DNA of 49,431 nucleotides from Sphingomonadales bacterium (GCA_006226685.1 SBGG01000012.1:1-49431); one strand, 5' to 3'; shown: positions 1 through 8,570, numbered from the stretch's first letter. Translations and numbers: made by a program. Notes: generated from the letters alone by a model not told the origin.

Positions 1-94
1 CCTGGAAATATCGACATATTCCTGCGCCTTTCCTCCTTGCGCTGAGCCATTTTGCTTCAAACCTCAACAGTGCCAGTAATGGGTCCTGACCCTA
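1..94. repeat. Right part of a palindromic dispersed repeat (family A), cut by the window edge
   Basis: Bases 1-94 match the right part of the complete copy at 17049-17185 with scattered substitutions. Shared blocks include ATCGACATATTCCTGCGCC, TTTTGCTTCAAAC and the end ATGGGTYCTGACYCTA. The outer end reads GACCCTA, with a possible TA target duplication at 93-94. The left arm lies outside the window. The sequence is non-coding here, which argues against starting the next gene inside it. Confidence 0.75.
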
Positions 95-168
95 GAGAGA
101 AGGGCCGCCTTCCGCCTTCGCGGCGGCCCTTCCCCAATGATTTTTCTCTGAAGACCGAACAGGACATC

Positions 169-1056
169 ATGATGATTGCGACAATTATCAAATTCCTTAT
201 GGGGGGCATGATGGTTGCGGTGACGACACCGGCCATTGCCGCTCCCTTTTGCGGTGAAACGTCACGCATCGCCGCCCTGACGCGTAAATGGGCGGACCCG
301 GCAGGCCCGGTCATGATCGCGGCCCATCGCGGCGGACACCTCAAGGCACCGGAAAATTCGCTTGCCGCCGTTGACGAGGCTGTTGCCGCCGGGGCCGATT
401 TCATTGAAACCGATGTCCATGTCACCACGGACGGCGTGCCCTATATCATGCACGATCACAGGGTGGATCGGACGACCGACGGGACCGGCGTGAGCGAAGA
501 TATTTCCTACGCAGATCTGCGCAAGCTCCGCCTCAAGGGTACGGACGCCCCGCCGCCGACCCTGCAAAAAATGCTGATGCACACATGCGGCCGTATCCTT
601 GTCGATCTCGACATGAAGACCGACCGCGTGGGCCCCGTGATCGCCGTCATCCAGTCACTGGGGATGCTCGATCAGGTGGGACTGTTCGATAGCGACAGCA
701 CTGTTCTACGCACTGCCCGCCAACTTGCGCCGGAGCTTCAGGTGATGACCCGGCTGACCACGGCAACCCCGCTCGACGCGATCAACCGCGGCCTCGCACC
801 GATCCGGGTCGTGCATGGCGACCCCCAGTCGCTGACCGCTGATGCAAGCCGGGCGATCGCGGCAATGCCGGCACGGATCTGGGCCAATACGCTGGGCGAC
901 ATCGACGCTCAGTTCGCACAGCATTCGCCCGATATCTGCCCCCGGCTCGGCGCCTTGCGCGCAATGGGCGTCACCACCATCCAGACCGACCAGCCAGCCT
1001 TGCTTCGACGCTATCTGAAGAAATGCCGGCTCAACCGGAAAGCCGCGCGGCCCTGA
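169..1056 (+). CDS. Secreted glycerophosphodiester phosphodiesterase (GDPD family)
   Basis: This 295-residue protein should hydrolyse glycerophosphodiesters to glycerol-3-phosphate and an alcohol outside the cytoplasm. It starts with a signal peptide (residues 1 to about 25, ending PAIAA). The GDPD active-site signature follows: HRG at 53-55, EN at 62-63, E80 and D82 in FIETDVH, and H95 in MHDH. A C-terminal DQPALLRRYL block closes the TIM barrel as in the family. I chose the ATG at 169 (or the adjacent one at 172) because the longer frame from 52 begins inside a dispersed repeat and would bury the signal peptide. It is convergent with the TonB receptor gene, with a shared hairpin between them. 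The family call is firm; the natural substrate is unknown. Confidence 0.9.
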   Translation: MMIATIIKFLMGGMMVAVTTPAIAAPFCGETSRIAALTRKWADPAGPVMIAAHRGGHLKAPENSLAAVDEAVAAGADFIETDVHVTTDGVPYIMHDHRVDRTTDGTGVSEDISYADLRKLRLKGTDAPPPTLQKMLMHTCGRILVDLDMKTDRVGPVIAVIQSLGMLDQVGLFDSDSTVLRTARQLAPELQVMTRLTTATPLDAINRGLAPIRVVHGDPQSLTADASRAIAAMPARIWANTLGDIDAQFAQHSPDICPRLGALRAMGVTTIQTDQPALLRRYLKKCRLNRKAARP

Positions 1057-1065
1057 ACCGTGCGC

Positions 1066-1113
1066 CACGTCCGGGTTCGGGGGCGCTTCCCCAATGGTCC
1101 CGGCCCGGACGTG
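1066..1113. terminator. Likely bidirectional terminator hairpin
   Basis: The arms CACGTCCGGG (1066-1075) and CCCGGACGTG (1104-1113) pair perfectly over 10 bp. A small GGGG/CCCC hairpin sits in the loop. It lies between the convergent ends of the GDPD and TonB receptor genes. Only a short T run follows on the plus strand. Confidence 0.55.
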
Positions 1114-1132
1114 TTTGCACAGCCGCCTGCCC

Positions 1133-4126
1133 CTAATTCCCCAGCCCCCAATGGACGCTGAGGCGGATTATACGGGGCACCGAATAGCTGTCTTTCAGCC
1201 ACCGCAACCCCGGACCGGTAAGGCTCGTCAGACGAGCTTGCGAGAGATTGGAAACGTCCAGAATCATACTAAAGCCGCGTGCGAAATGATAGCGGGCCTG
1301 CACATCGATCTGACGGCGCGGCGCCCAGTAAACATCTTCCCAGGGCACGTCCGGCGCAATGCTGCGCAGCGCCCGCCCGGTCCAGTTCAGGGCGCCCCGC
1401 AACTCGAAGCCATCCCGGTTGAAAAAGATGTTGAGGTTGCGGATCTCCCCCGGCTGACCCACCAGGCGATGCACGGTGCGGGTACCACCTGCGGTCAACG
1501 GCACCGTCACCGCGCCGTCCAGCATTGTCCAGTTGGCGCTGAAACCGAAAGGAGCCAGAAAGGACGCTATCGGACCAAGCGATCCGACCACTGCGCTCAG
1601 TTCCAGCCCCCTGACATGGGCGGCCGTCGCATTAGTCGGTCGTGAAACGCGGGCATAACGATAATAAACACCGCCATATTCATAGCCGGTGGTAACCGCG
1701 TCGAATATCTCGTTACGAATGGCCTTGTGGAAAGCCGCAGCCGACACCATCCCATCCCATCCGTGCGGCAATGTCCATTCGGCGCTGAGGTCCAAATTAT
1801 CCGACAATCGCGGCGCGATTTCGGGATTACCCAACCTGACGATCACGCCCGTCGCATCGCCGTCGCCGACCGTGGAACCGGTCTGAAAATGGATCGACGA
1901 TTGCGGCGCATAATCCTCATAGCTCGGTCGGCTGATCGTACGGCTGTAGCCGGCGCGCAGGCGCAGATTGGTAATGGGCCGGGCATTGAACAGAACCGAC
2001 GGCAGCAACCGGCTGTAGCGCGCCGCAGTTACAAGCGGCGCCCAGATATCGCCAACCTCCATATAGCCCCGGGTCGACAACCGCGTATGATCGAACCGCG
2101 CCCCCGCCAGAACCTCCAGAGCACCAGTGCCGAAGCGGGCCATCACATAGCCGTCGATCGATGTTTCCCGGTGGCGAAAATCATCCTGAAGCGCGTCCCC
2201 CTCATCGTCGGTCCGGCTTATGGTGTGGCGATTGGCGTCGAACATCTGCCATCCACGATCCGGATCGATGACAAGCAGAGGCAGAGCGTTCTGACTGAAA
2301 GGAAGCGTCACCCCGCTGACATATCCCGCATCGGCAAGGGTCAGTCCGCGGTCCGTGGTTTCATATGCCTCATTGCTGAAACCATAGGCATAGGTAGACC
2401 GCCGGGCCGACAGGCCGACCGCCCCCCCCGCTCCTTCCGCTTCCTCCTCCATATTGTGTCGCCAGTCTGCGCGAAACGCCTGTATCCGCGAATCCGCAGT
2501 GCGCTTGCGATGGCGCCAGTAATCGGCCGAATAGAGAGAAAGATCGGCATAGGCGGAAACCGGCACGTTAAAGCTGAACTGCAGCGGCGCCGTATCATAA
2601 TCGAACCCCAGCCGGCCGGTGCCTGCCGACGCACCGCCGGCATCGAGCCCGGCGGTGAACTTCACCATGTCATACCGCTCCCACATCATCGCGCGTGACA
2701 GCATTACGTCCAGAGCGACCCGGTCGGCAGGCCCCGGCATCCAGAGAGCACCGAAGCGGGCAAGTTGCGTTTCGTTGCGCGTCACGCCCTGCCGGTAACC
2801 GACCTGAAGGGAGGCCGCATCAAAGTGGCCGGATGTCGGAGTTTGCCCCACAAGCTTTGTGCTGTCAGGATCGATAACGATCTCATTGCGGGTGAAGCCG
2901 TCGCGAAATACAAGGTCGGCGGCCAGTGCCGAAAGGCGAACCATACCGAGATCGGCATCGGCGCGCGCGGTGACGCCCCATTGCCTGCGGTCGCTGCCAT
3001 TATACCAATATTTATCCTCCCTCGGCACCGGGATGCCGTTCCCGGTGGTCCCGGCTTCGGCGAGCCCCCCCTCATCGTCGAAGAAATTGATATATCCGCT
3101 ATCCGCAGTACCATGGACATCGCTATTATTATCGAGATGACGGTAATTGGCCGAAAGGACGATGCCGAACCGACGCTCCGGCCCGAAAGTGCGGCTTACC
3201 GTCGCGATCAGATGCGACCCCAGCATGGATTGGGACTGCACTTCGGAATGGCGGCTGGGACTGGCAAGACCAGTTTCGATTGATATGAACGGGGCTCCAT
3301 GATTATCCAGCGCATTGCGGGTTTGCAGGTCGATCGCGCCTCCGATCGCATCAGGGCCGAGTTCCGGCGTGAAACTCTTGGTGACCAGCAGGCGGCTGAT
3401 CACCGATGCCGGCAGGATATCGAGCCGCACACCGCGACTGGCGCTGTTCGAACCGGCATCCGGTATCCCGGTCGAGGCGACCGGCATCCCATCAATGGTG
3501 ACATTGTTATAAGCTTGGGTCAGTCCGCGCACCACCGGCGCGATGGGCACGTCACGCGGATGTTCATTGTCAGCGACCGGCAGCACCGAGACGCCTGGGA
3601 TACGCCGCATCGCATCGACCACATTATTGTCCGGCAGGCGTCGGACTTCATCATTTGACAGGGCATCGACAATATTCCGAGCGCGCTTCTTGGTTTCGAG
3701 CGCGCGCCGGTCGGCAAATCGCTGACCGGTGACGATGATCGGAACTTTCGGCCCGACCAATTCTCGCCCGACATCGGCCGCCGCGTTTTCCGGCGCCCCG
3801 GCCCTTACCTGCGAAGGCCCGAAAACCGGCGCGTGCGTGCGTGCCAGAATCAGCACCACGCCACCTTTTCTGCGATAGATGAGACCGGTTCCACGCAGCA
3901 CTGCCTCAAGGGCACTCTCCACCGTCTTGCGTCCTTGCACACCGCGCGTCCGATGGTTTCTGAGGACCGAGGGATCGGCGATGACCTGAATTCCGGTTAC
4001 CCGGGAAAAGTCGGTCAACGCATTGGCCAAGGGTCCTGCGGGAATTGCGAAAGTCGCCATTTGCGCCTGCGCAGGGGAAGCCAGTGCAGCAAGCGCAGAC
4101 AACAGACAATACCGGTAAGCCGCCAT
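1133..4126 (-). CDS. TonB-dependent outer-membrane receptor with N-terminal STN signalling domain
   Basis: This 997-residue receptor should import a ligand across the outer membrane with TonB energy and also signal to the FecR/sigma pair encoded upstream. A signal peptide (1 to about 22, PAQA then Q) is followed by an STN (secretin/TonB short N-terminal) domain at about 25-95. A plug at about 150-275 contains VVDAMRRIPGVSVLP, VRGL and DAIGGAIDL. The rest is a 22-strand type barrel. Length and plug motifs fit the large Xanthomonas/Caulobacter receptor subfamily, often linked to carbohydrates or other non-iron ligands. The gene lies 84 bp downstream of fecR and is probably co-transcribed with it. 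The protein ends HWGLGN rather than in the usual terminal aromatic residue. The ligand cannot be told from sequence. Confidence 0.9.
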   Translation of the reverse strand: MAAYRYCLLSALAALASPAQAQMATFAIPAGPLANALTDFSRVTGIQVIADPSVLRNHRTRGVQGRKTVESALEAVLRGTGLIYRRKGGVVLILARTHAPVFGPSQVRAGAPENAAADVGRELVGPKVPIIVTGQRFADRRALETKKRARNIVDALSNDEVRRLPDNNVVDAMRRIPGVSVLPVADNEHPRDVPIAPVVRGLTQAYNNVTIDGMPVASTGIPDAGSNSASRGVRLDILPASVISRLLVTKSFTPELGPDAIGGAIDLQTRNALDNHGAPFISIETGLASPSRHSEVQSQSMLGSHLIATVSRTFGPERRFGIVLSANYRHLDNNSDVHGTADSGYINFFDDEGGLAEAGTTGNGIPVPREDKYWYNGSDRRQWGVTARADADLGMVRLSALAADLVFRDGFTRNEIVIDPDSTKLVGQTPTSGHFDAASLQVGYRQGVTRNETQLARFGALWMPGPADRVALDVMLSRAMMWERYDMVKFTAGLDAGGASAGTGRLGFDYDTAPLQFSFNVPVSAYADLSLYSADYWRHRKRTADSRIQAFRADWRHNMEEEAEGAGGAVGLSARRSTYAYGFSNEAYETTDRGLTLADAGYVSGVTLPFSQNALPLLVIDPDRGWQMFDANRHTISRTDDEGDALQDDFRHRETSIDGYVMARFGTGALEVLAGARFDHTRLSTRGYMEVGDIWAPLVTAARYSRLLPSVLFNARPITNLRLRAGYSRTISRPSYEDYAPQSSIHFQTGSTVGDGDATGVIVRLGNPEIAPRLSDNLDLSAEWTLPHGWDGMVSAAAFHKAIRNEIFDAVTTGYEYGGVYYRYARVSRPTNATAAHVRGLELSAVVGSLGPIASFLAPFGFSANWTMLDGAVTVPLTAGGTRTVHRLVGQPGEIRNLNIFFNRDGFELRGALNWTGRALRSIAPDVPWEDVYWAPRRQIDVQARYHFARGFSMILDVSNLSQARLTSLTGPGLRWLKDSYSVPRIIRLSVHWGLGN

Positions 4127-4210
4127 CAGGTCACCCCGGCTGCGGTGGCGTATAGCCCGTTACCCCCGCCTTTCTCCGGCAGCCTCCGATGCGTGCAGAC
4201 ATATTCGCAA

Positions 4211-5173
4211 CTATCGGCGTTCAAGGATATAGGCGCTGCCGCTATCCTCGACGGTAAAACCATAAAGGTCTCCCAGACTGTCGAGCACGACCCTGGGCTG
4301 GCTCAGCCGGAACCGTCCGGCGGCACGGGTGCGCAGCAGAGCCGGATCTTCGACCACTATGTCCTTGTCGGTCCAGCGTTTCAGGCGGGATATAATGTCG
4401 GAAAGCGGCATATCCGCGACCTGAAGCCAGCCTTTCTGCCAGTCCGCAGCCGTGCCGGAGCCGAGCGTAGCGGGCGGCGCGATGCGGCCGTTGACCAACG
4501 CCGTGCGATACCGGGCAGGCACCAGCACCGCAGACTGCTTTTCCTCTATATTTTCAAACCGTACCAGCCCGCGTTCCACTTCGAGGTCAACCCCGGAATC
4601 ATTGAGCGCCAGATCGAAGCGCGTGCCCAGAACCGTGACCTGACCATTGTCTGCCGCAACCGTGAAAGGGCGTTGCGGGTCGTGCCGGACATCGAACAGC
4701 GCCTCGCCCGCATCGAGCCGGACATCACGGCGCGCGGCGTCGATCCGGGCACGAATCCGGCTGTTGCCGTTCAACAGCACGATCGTGCCGTCCGACAAGG
4801 TGACGCGACTGATTTCTCCCGCCGGGGTTGCAAAGGCCTGTTCCGGCGTCAGGGCGAAGCGCAGTTGGGGCCAGATAAAGGCGCCTCCGATGGCAACGGC
4901 TGCCGCGACGGCCGCAATCGTCAGACGCTTATAGGCAACGCGCGTGCGCGCTGTCTTTTCAACCCGATTTTCATGCTCCTTCGCACGTAACCCGTCGGTG
5001 ACGGCCTCATCCATGCAGATCGTCCATAACGCATCGAACAGCTCTCGCCGTCCGGGGCCTCCGGCCAGCCACTCGGAAAAGGCGGTCGCGTCCACCACTT
5101 TATCAAGGTGACGGGCAACCCAGAGCGCGGCTTCCTCTTCGTCGTCATGCCCCTGCGTCAATTCGTTCGTCAT
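4211..5173 (-). CDS. FecR-family anti-sigma/signal transducer
   Basis: This 320-residue single-pass inner-membrane regulator is expected to hold or activate the ECF sigma factor and to receive the signal from the receptor's STN domain in the periplasm. Residues 18-51 form the cytoplasmic WVARHLD...FSEWLAGGPGRRELFDALW region. A membrane segment spans about 84-103. The FecR domain follows at about 113-210 (LSDGTIVLLNGNSRI, GEALFDV, VLGTRFDL). A C-terminal STN-like/DUF4974-type region at about 250-318 (DIISRLKRWTDKDIVVED) probably contacts the receptor. Its ATG overlaps the sigma gene's stop in an ATGA, so translation is likely coupled. The FecI-FecR-FecA order is the classic cell-surface signalling arrangement. 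Confidence 0.9.
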   Translation of the reverse strand: MTNELTQGHDDEEEAALWVARHLDKVVDATAFSEWLAGGPGRRELFDALWTICMDEAVTDGLRAKEHENRVEKTARTRVAYKRLTIAAVAAAVAIGGAFIWPQLRFALTPEQAFATPAGEISRVTLSDGTIVLLNGNSRIRARIDAARRDVRLDAGEALFDVRHDPQRPFTVAADNGQVTVLGTRFDLALNDSGVDLEVERGLVRFENIEEKQSAVLVPARYRTALVNGRIAPPATLGSGTAADWQKGWLQVADMPLSDIISRLKRWTDKDIVVEDPALLRTRAAGRFRLSQPRVVLDSLGDLYGFTVEDSGSAYILERR

Positions 5174-5673
5174 CCACTTACCGGCCTGTCGAGGGGCGCC
5201 ATTTCCTTGTGCAGGGCAAGAACAGCGCGCGCGACATGGGCATCCACGGCGGCCGGGCTGATTTTCAATTCGGCACCGACTTCCTTGGCGGACATACCGT
5301 GCAGGCGCCGCATGATAAAGACTTCCCGGCGTTGCGGCGGCATACGGTCGAGGATTTGCGACACCTGTTCCATCCGTTCGCGGTGCAACAGCACTTGTTC
5401 GTGCGAGGGATCGTCACCGGGAACATCAAAATCCTGCACCAGCGCTTCCTCGGCGCGATGGCGGCGAAAGCGGGCCTGATCGACGATCAGGTTGTTGACG
5501 ATCCGGCGCAACATAGCCCTCATATTTGCGATCGAACCGGGGCGATATTGGGTGAGCCGCAGGAAACAGTCCTGAACCACATCCTCACTCGCAAAATGAT
5601 CGCCGAGCCTCCGATAGGCCAGGCGATATAATTCCCTGCGAAAGGAGCGGTATGCCGTTTCATCGAATTCCAA
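5170..5673 (-). CDS. ECF RNA polymerase sigma factor (FecI-like)
   Basis: This 167-residue sigma-70-family factor has only regions 2 and 4. Region 2 (about 10-75) includes LAYRRLGDHFASEDVVQDCFLRL. Region 4 (about 108-160) includes LDRMPPQRREVFIMRRLHGMS and the helix-turn-helix SAKEVGAELKISPAAVDAHVARA. It heads an operon with fecR (4-bp overlap) and the receptor. By analogy with FecIRA it should direct RNA polymerase to the receptor promoter when FecR signals. I see no RsbW or zinc anti-sigma partner that would suggest another regulatory type. I could not pick out its own promoter with confidence. Confidence 0.9.
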   Translation of the reverse strand: MEFDETAYRSFRRELYRLAYRRLGDHFASEDVVQDCFLRLTQYRPGSIANMRAMLRRIVNNLIVDQARFRRHRAEEALVQDFDVPGDDPSHEQVLLHRERMEQVSQILDRMPPQRREVFIMRRLHGMSAKEVGAELKISPAAVDAHVARAVLALHKEMAPLDRPVSG

Positions 5674-5988
5674 GATGCGCCCCCCTGGTCTCTGGGGCGC
5701 CGCTTATGTCGTGATCGTGACAGCTTGATGACGGACAACCCACCGGAAGCCGCATGGGAGTGGTGCATCTGCGCGCGCTTTCCCCGAATTCCGGCGCAAT
5801 CGGGTCGGTTCAATTTCTACAGCATCCGATTTCGGCACCACGAAAGTGGTCGAAAAGATATCACAGCCGCTTTCGGCAAACCGCTGATACCATCAGGGTC
5901 AGGCCCTAACCCAAGGGGGCAAGTGGCAGAGGCGATTATTGTTCTTCGAGAATGAAGCTGGTCAAGCCTGAAGTGGGCAATAACGGCG
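5674..5988. other. Intergenic region upstream of the sigma-fecR-receptor operon
   Basis: No convincing gene is present. A compact hairpin, ACCAC-GAAA-GTGGT, lies at 5837-5850 and is extended by TTCG/CGAA across a 2-nt bulge. It could terminate the minus-strand gene to its right. A short string at 5893-5909, CAGGGTCAGGCCCTAAC, resembles the outer ends of repeat family A, but it is too short to call. Confidence 0.4.
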
Positions 5989-6693
5989 TCAGGAAAGAGA
6001 TTGGCCTTCGCAAGATGGTTTGCGTGCGAACCAGATATTGTGCCAGTCGTCTTCGCTTGTCGCATAGGCCGGTATGCGGGCCTCTTCTACAATGAAGCCG
6101 ACGGCTTCCATCATATCGACGAAAGCGGGGTCGGAATAAGCGGACCAGACCGCAAGCACCCCGTTGCAACGAAGGGCAGCATAGGCGGCGCGCAGGCCCC
6201 AAGCGCAGTAGAGGCGATCATTTTCCACTTGGATGAAGCCATCGGGACCGTTGTCAACATCCAGAAGAATCGCATCGAAATCATCCGTTGCGCGGGAAAT
6301 GATGTCGTGCACATCGGCGAGCTGCAACGATACCCGTGGATCATCGATATGCCGACCGGAAATGTGAGCTAACGGCCCTTTCGCCCATTCAACCACCTTC
6401 GGCACCAGTTCGGCAACAACGAAGGCAGAAGTCGAAGGCCACGCAGCGAGCGCCGCCCCCAAAGTGAACCCCATCCCTAAACCACCGATGAGAATCCGTC
6501 CGTCATTGCCGGGAAGCCGTTCACGGGCCATGGTCGCAAGCGCCTGCTCGGAGCAATAATTGAAGCTGCCCATCAACTCGTCGCCATCGAATTGGATCGA
6601 GTAATCATCGCCATAACGGAAGAGGTGCAACTGGCCGCCCCCCGGTATGTCGCCGACGTCGATCAGTTCCGGCAGGAGAGCAGCCTTCGGCAT
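5989..6693 (-). CDS. Spermidine-synthase-like / class I SAM-dependent methyltransferase-fold protein
   Basis: This protein of about 234 residues has a Rossmann methyltransferase fold like the spermidine synthase family. Visible motifs are the glycine-rich loop RILIGGLGMGFTLGAAL, the acidic end of strand 2 (VVAELVP), DVHDII, and a catalytic-loop-like FDAILLDVDNGPDG. It lacks the N-terminal beta domain of true spermidine synthases, so polyamine synthesis is uncertain. The related uncharacterised group is common in Proteobacteria. The start is ambiguous: GTG at 6705 has no Shine-Dalgarno, whereas ATG at 6693 has AAGG very close upstream. A perfect DnaA box (6698-6706) overlaps this start region. 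It stands alone, with no operon partner. Confidence 0.7.
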   Translation of the reverse strand: MPKAALLPELIDVGDIPGGGQLHLFRYGDDYSIQFDGDELMGSFNYCSEQALATMARERLPGNDGRILIGGLGMGFTLGAALAAWPSTSAFVVAELVPKVVEWAKGPLAHISGRHIDDPRVSLQLADVHDIISRATDDFDAILLDVDNGPDGFIQVENDRLYCAWGLRAAYAALRCNGVLAVWSAYSDPAFVDMMEAVGFIVEEARIPAYATSEDDWHNIWFARKPSCEGQSLS

Positions 6694-7076
6694 CACCTTA
6701 TCCACAAATGGGGTGTCCGGCGGCCGTCATCAGGAGCAATCCCTGTTTCTGTGCTGCGAAAGCGCCATTTCCATGTCTTGTCGACACGAACGCTATGCTC
6801 CAATGCTCTTGCTGTCCCATCACTTGCCTACCCCGAGAATGCTAGGTCTGCGATTGTCAAACCAGCATGGCTGCTCATTACGTCAGATACGGCCGATGCC
6901 ATGCTCATAGAAATGCTCGCGAGGCAAGAAAATATATCGATTAATGGGCATTCCCTGAGACGAATGATGTTCCGTTAAAAATGAAAATATATCCGCCTGT
7001 TATACCCATATAACGCCCGATTTTCATTTCATTCACGCCCGATAATCCGATGCCATTTTATTTTTATGCGGCATTA
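6694..7076. other. Intergenic region with a DnaA-box-like 9-mer, otherwise no gene seen
   Basis: TTATCCACA at 6698-6706 matches the DnaA box consensus. It belongs to the 15-mer CTTATCCACAAATGG (6697-6711), which recurs at 16580-16594. A 40-codon minus-strand frame runs just upstream of the methyltransferase gene but has no recognisable content. The region becomes AT-rich towards 7077. Confidence 0.4.
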
Positions 7077-7105
7077 TTGACTTTTTAAAACCCACCAACT
7101 ACATG
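7077..7105 (+). promoter_or_regulatory. Possible promoter of the cold-shock gene
   Basis: TTGACT at 7077-7082 is a good -35 box. About 17 bp later the -10 is only a weak TACATG (7100-7105). If used, it would give a leader of roughly 120 nt, typical for cold-shock mRNAs. The weak -10 keeps this uncertain. Confidence 0.35.
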
Positions 7106-7176
7106 ACAAAGAGCTATCGTCGCCTGCGACGGATTTTGACGCCTGAGGGCAAATTCTTCCTTTGACACTCGACCAG

Positions 7177-7200
7177 CGCCGCAGAGCAAAAGCTCTGGCG
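7177..7200 (+). promoter_or_regulatory. Stem-loop in the cold-shock gene leader
   Basis: AGAGC-AAAA-GCTCT forms a tight hairpin at 7183-7196. It is extended by CGCC (7177-7180) and GGCG (7197-7200) across a GC bulge. An alternative register pairs CAGAGC with GCTCTG. It ends about 16 nt before the AAAGGA ribosome site and 30 nt before the start codon, so it could affect initiation in a temperature-dependent way. That role is inferred. Confidence 0.45.
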
Positions 7201-7230
7201 GGTTTCTCTTTATTCCCAAAGGAAAATATT

Positions 7231-7437
7231 ATGCCTATCGGCACCGTAAAATTCTTCAACGCCACCAAAGGTTATGGCTTCATCGCGCCGGAAGACGGCG
7301 GAGAAGACAGCTTCGTGCACATCAGCGCCGTGGAACAGGCCGGGATGGCCACGCTCCTGAAGGACCAGCGCATCAGCTATGAGGTCCAGACCGATCAGCG
7401 AGGTCGCGCTTCTGCGGTGAAACTCGAAACCGTCTGA
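7231..7437 (+). CDS. cspA: Cold-shock protein (CspA family)
   Basis: This is a complete 68-residue single cold-shock domain that binds single-stranded RNA or DNA and melts RNA structure, mainly at low temperature. RNP1 is KGYGFI and RNP2 is DSFVHI; the start MPIGTVKFFN is typical. The ATG at 7231 is preceded by AAAGGA at good spacing, whereas the longer frame from 7162 runs through the structured leader and is rejected. It is monocistronic, with hairpins just downstream. Leader structure suggests post-transcriptional control. Confidence 0.95.
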   Translation: MPIGTVKFFNATKGYGFIAPEDGGEDSFVHISAVEQAGMATLLKDQRISYEVQTDQRGRASAVKLETV

Positions 7438-7445
7438 TTATCGGC

Positions 7446-7517
7446 CGAGGATGACCTTGTCGTCCTCGACAGCCTGATTGGCAAACAGTTCCAGGTGGGC
7501 GCTTTCGCGCCCACCTG
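7446..7517 (+). terminator. Two hairpins downstream of the cold-shock gene
   Basis: The first pairs CGAGGATGAC (7446-7455) with GTCGTCCTCG (7459-7468), with one wobble. The second is a perfect 11-bp stem: CAGGTGGGCGC (7492-7502), loop TTTC, GCGCCCACCTG (7507-7517). Neither has a T tract, so they may act as processing or stability structures as much as terminators. Confidence 0.55.
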
Positions 7518-7771
7518 ATATAATGGCCGTCAAAATATTGCTTAATATTACGGGCACAATATGGCGAGAGTCCGTATTCGCTCCGTAGTCGAAGATCGGG
7601 CGCAGGTCGAACTGCCCCCTATGATCTCAGCAAGGGCCGTAAAATCTTTCGGGAACATACCCCCATCATGACTTCGCCGTCAGGGCTTCTACCCGAGCGA
7701 ACGCCATCGATGATGAGCGCTACTTCCCGAACATTCAGAGCATGCCCGTTCGGCGTGCCTCAAGGAAATTC
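7518..7771. other. Intergenic stretch with no supported gene
   Basis: No frame here has a credible start and ribosome site. It may hold promoter sequence for the two small genes to the right, but I see no clear box. Confidence 0.4.
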
Positions 7772-7912
7772 ATGAAACACTACCCCAAACATAATCGACA
7801 TCTTGTTCCGAACTTTCGACGATTGAAATCCTCGCGGTCATTTGTGCAGCCCCAATCCTACACGCTTTCCCGTCATGAACTGGGGGAGCTGGTCGCACAG
7901 ATGATCGATTAA
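7772..7912 (+). CDS. Small hypothetical protein, 46 residues
   Basis: The ATG at 7772 follows AAGGAAA at 7762-7768. The product is short and basic (MKHYPKHNRHLVPNF at the start) and ends in an amphipathic segment, LSRHELGELVAQMID, then TAA. I recall similar '(L)(S/T)R.EL..LVA..ID' C-termini on small sphingomonad proteins, but that is memory and not a search. It lies 31 bp upstream of another small gene on the same strand. No function can be assigned. Confidence 0.45.
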   Translation: MKHYPKHNRHLVPNFRRLKSSRSFVQPQSYTLSRHELGELVAQMID

Positions 7913-7943
7913 CAGGGAAACATTCCCTAAGGAGCCAAGCTGT

Positions 7944-8201
7944 ATGTCCGTCACAGCCGAATTCTATCTTGCCAGGGCCGCCGAAAGCGCCAAGGCTGCC
8001 GAGGAAACCGATCTCGCCAATGTGCGCGAACGCTGCCTTCGGGCCGAAGCGGCGTGGCAGGCGCTGGCCAATCGACTGATCGCGATTGAGACGAAGAAAC
8101 AGCAGGAAGCGTTAGCAAAGGCAAGCCGTGGAGCGGAAACCTCCGCCAATCTTCCCTGGCCGATCGCACTGACCAAATGGCGACAGAAACCCGGCGGATA
8201 G
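7944..8201 (+). CDS. Small conserved-looking hypothetical protein, 85 residues
   Basis: A strong TAAGGAG ribosome site precedes the ATG. The first 50 residues are helical and alanine-rich (EFYLARAAESAKAAEETDLA), followed by NVRERCLRAEAAWQ. That pattern is familiar from short sphingomonad proteins of unknown function. There is no signal peptide or membrane segment, so it is probably cytoplasmic. The C-terminus is polar and possibly disordered. Coding is well supported; function is unknown. Confidence 0.7.
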   Translation: MSVTAEFYLARAAESAKAAEETDLANVRERCLRAEAAWQALANRLIAIETKKQQEALAKASRGAETSANLPWPIALTKWRQKPGG

Positions 8202-8342
8202 CCTGAGATGCTGACGCTTCCTTTCCCGGGAAGATGAGCGGAAATCCGCAATTTTCTAGAAAATCTGACTTTCCCGATCCAATGCAACGACAGGTGGCAA
8301 CGACGAAGTGAATTCTCACCGCCATTGCTACTCTGTCTTCGC

Positions 8343-8376
8343 CAGGGCCAGGACTCATTACTGGCGCCTGACCCTA
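8343..8376. repeat. Short remnant of repeat family A
   Basis: CAGGGCCAGGACTCATTACTGGCGCC corresponds to the outer left arm of the element at 17049. It is followed directly by TGACCCTA, the outer right end. The core is missing, as expected of an internally deleted copy. Confidence 0.5.
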
Positions 8377-8393
8377 AGTAAACTTGCCGATCA

Positions 8394-8570
8394 TCAGGGG
8401 CGGGGCAGAAATGTTTCCGTGTCTGTTGACCCGAGATCTGCATCTTTTGCTATAGCTTCGGCTTCCCGCCTGCGTCTCCTTCGATCACGCCAACCGTTAC
8501 GGCCGATAATCAGCACAAATATTGCTCCGCCGATGAGGACGGCCTGTAATGTGAGAAGGTCGAGATTCAT
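8394..8570 (-). CDS. Small single-pass membrane protein, 58 residues
   Basis: The start at 8570 has AGGAG about 7 nt upstream and gives MNLDLLTLQAVLIGGAIFVL. One transmembrane helix (about 4-24) is followed by a strongly basic stretch (RDRRRRRREAE) and a short acidic/polar tail. The charge pattern predicts a cytoplasmic C-terminus. The longer frame from 8669 adds a cysteine-rich, unlikely N-terminus. It is not recognisable as a known family. Size and topology resemble small stress-membrane proteins, but that is only a resemblance. Confidence 0.55.
   Translation of the reverse strand: MNLDLLTLQAVLIGGAIFVLIIGRNGWRDRRRRRREAEAIAKDADLGSTDTETFLPRP

Noticed and set aside
5893..5909. Further copy of repeat family A
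   Set aside because: Only about 15 bp resemble the outer ends and neither the core nor the arms are present.
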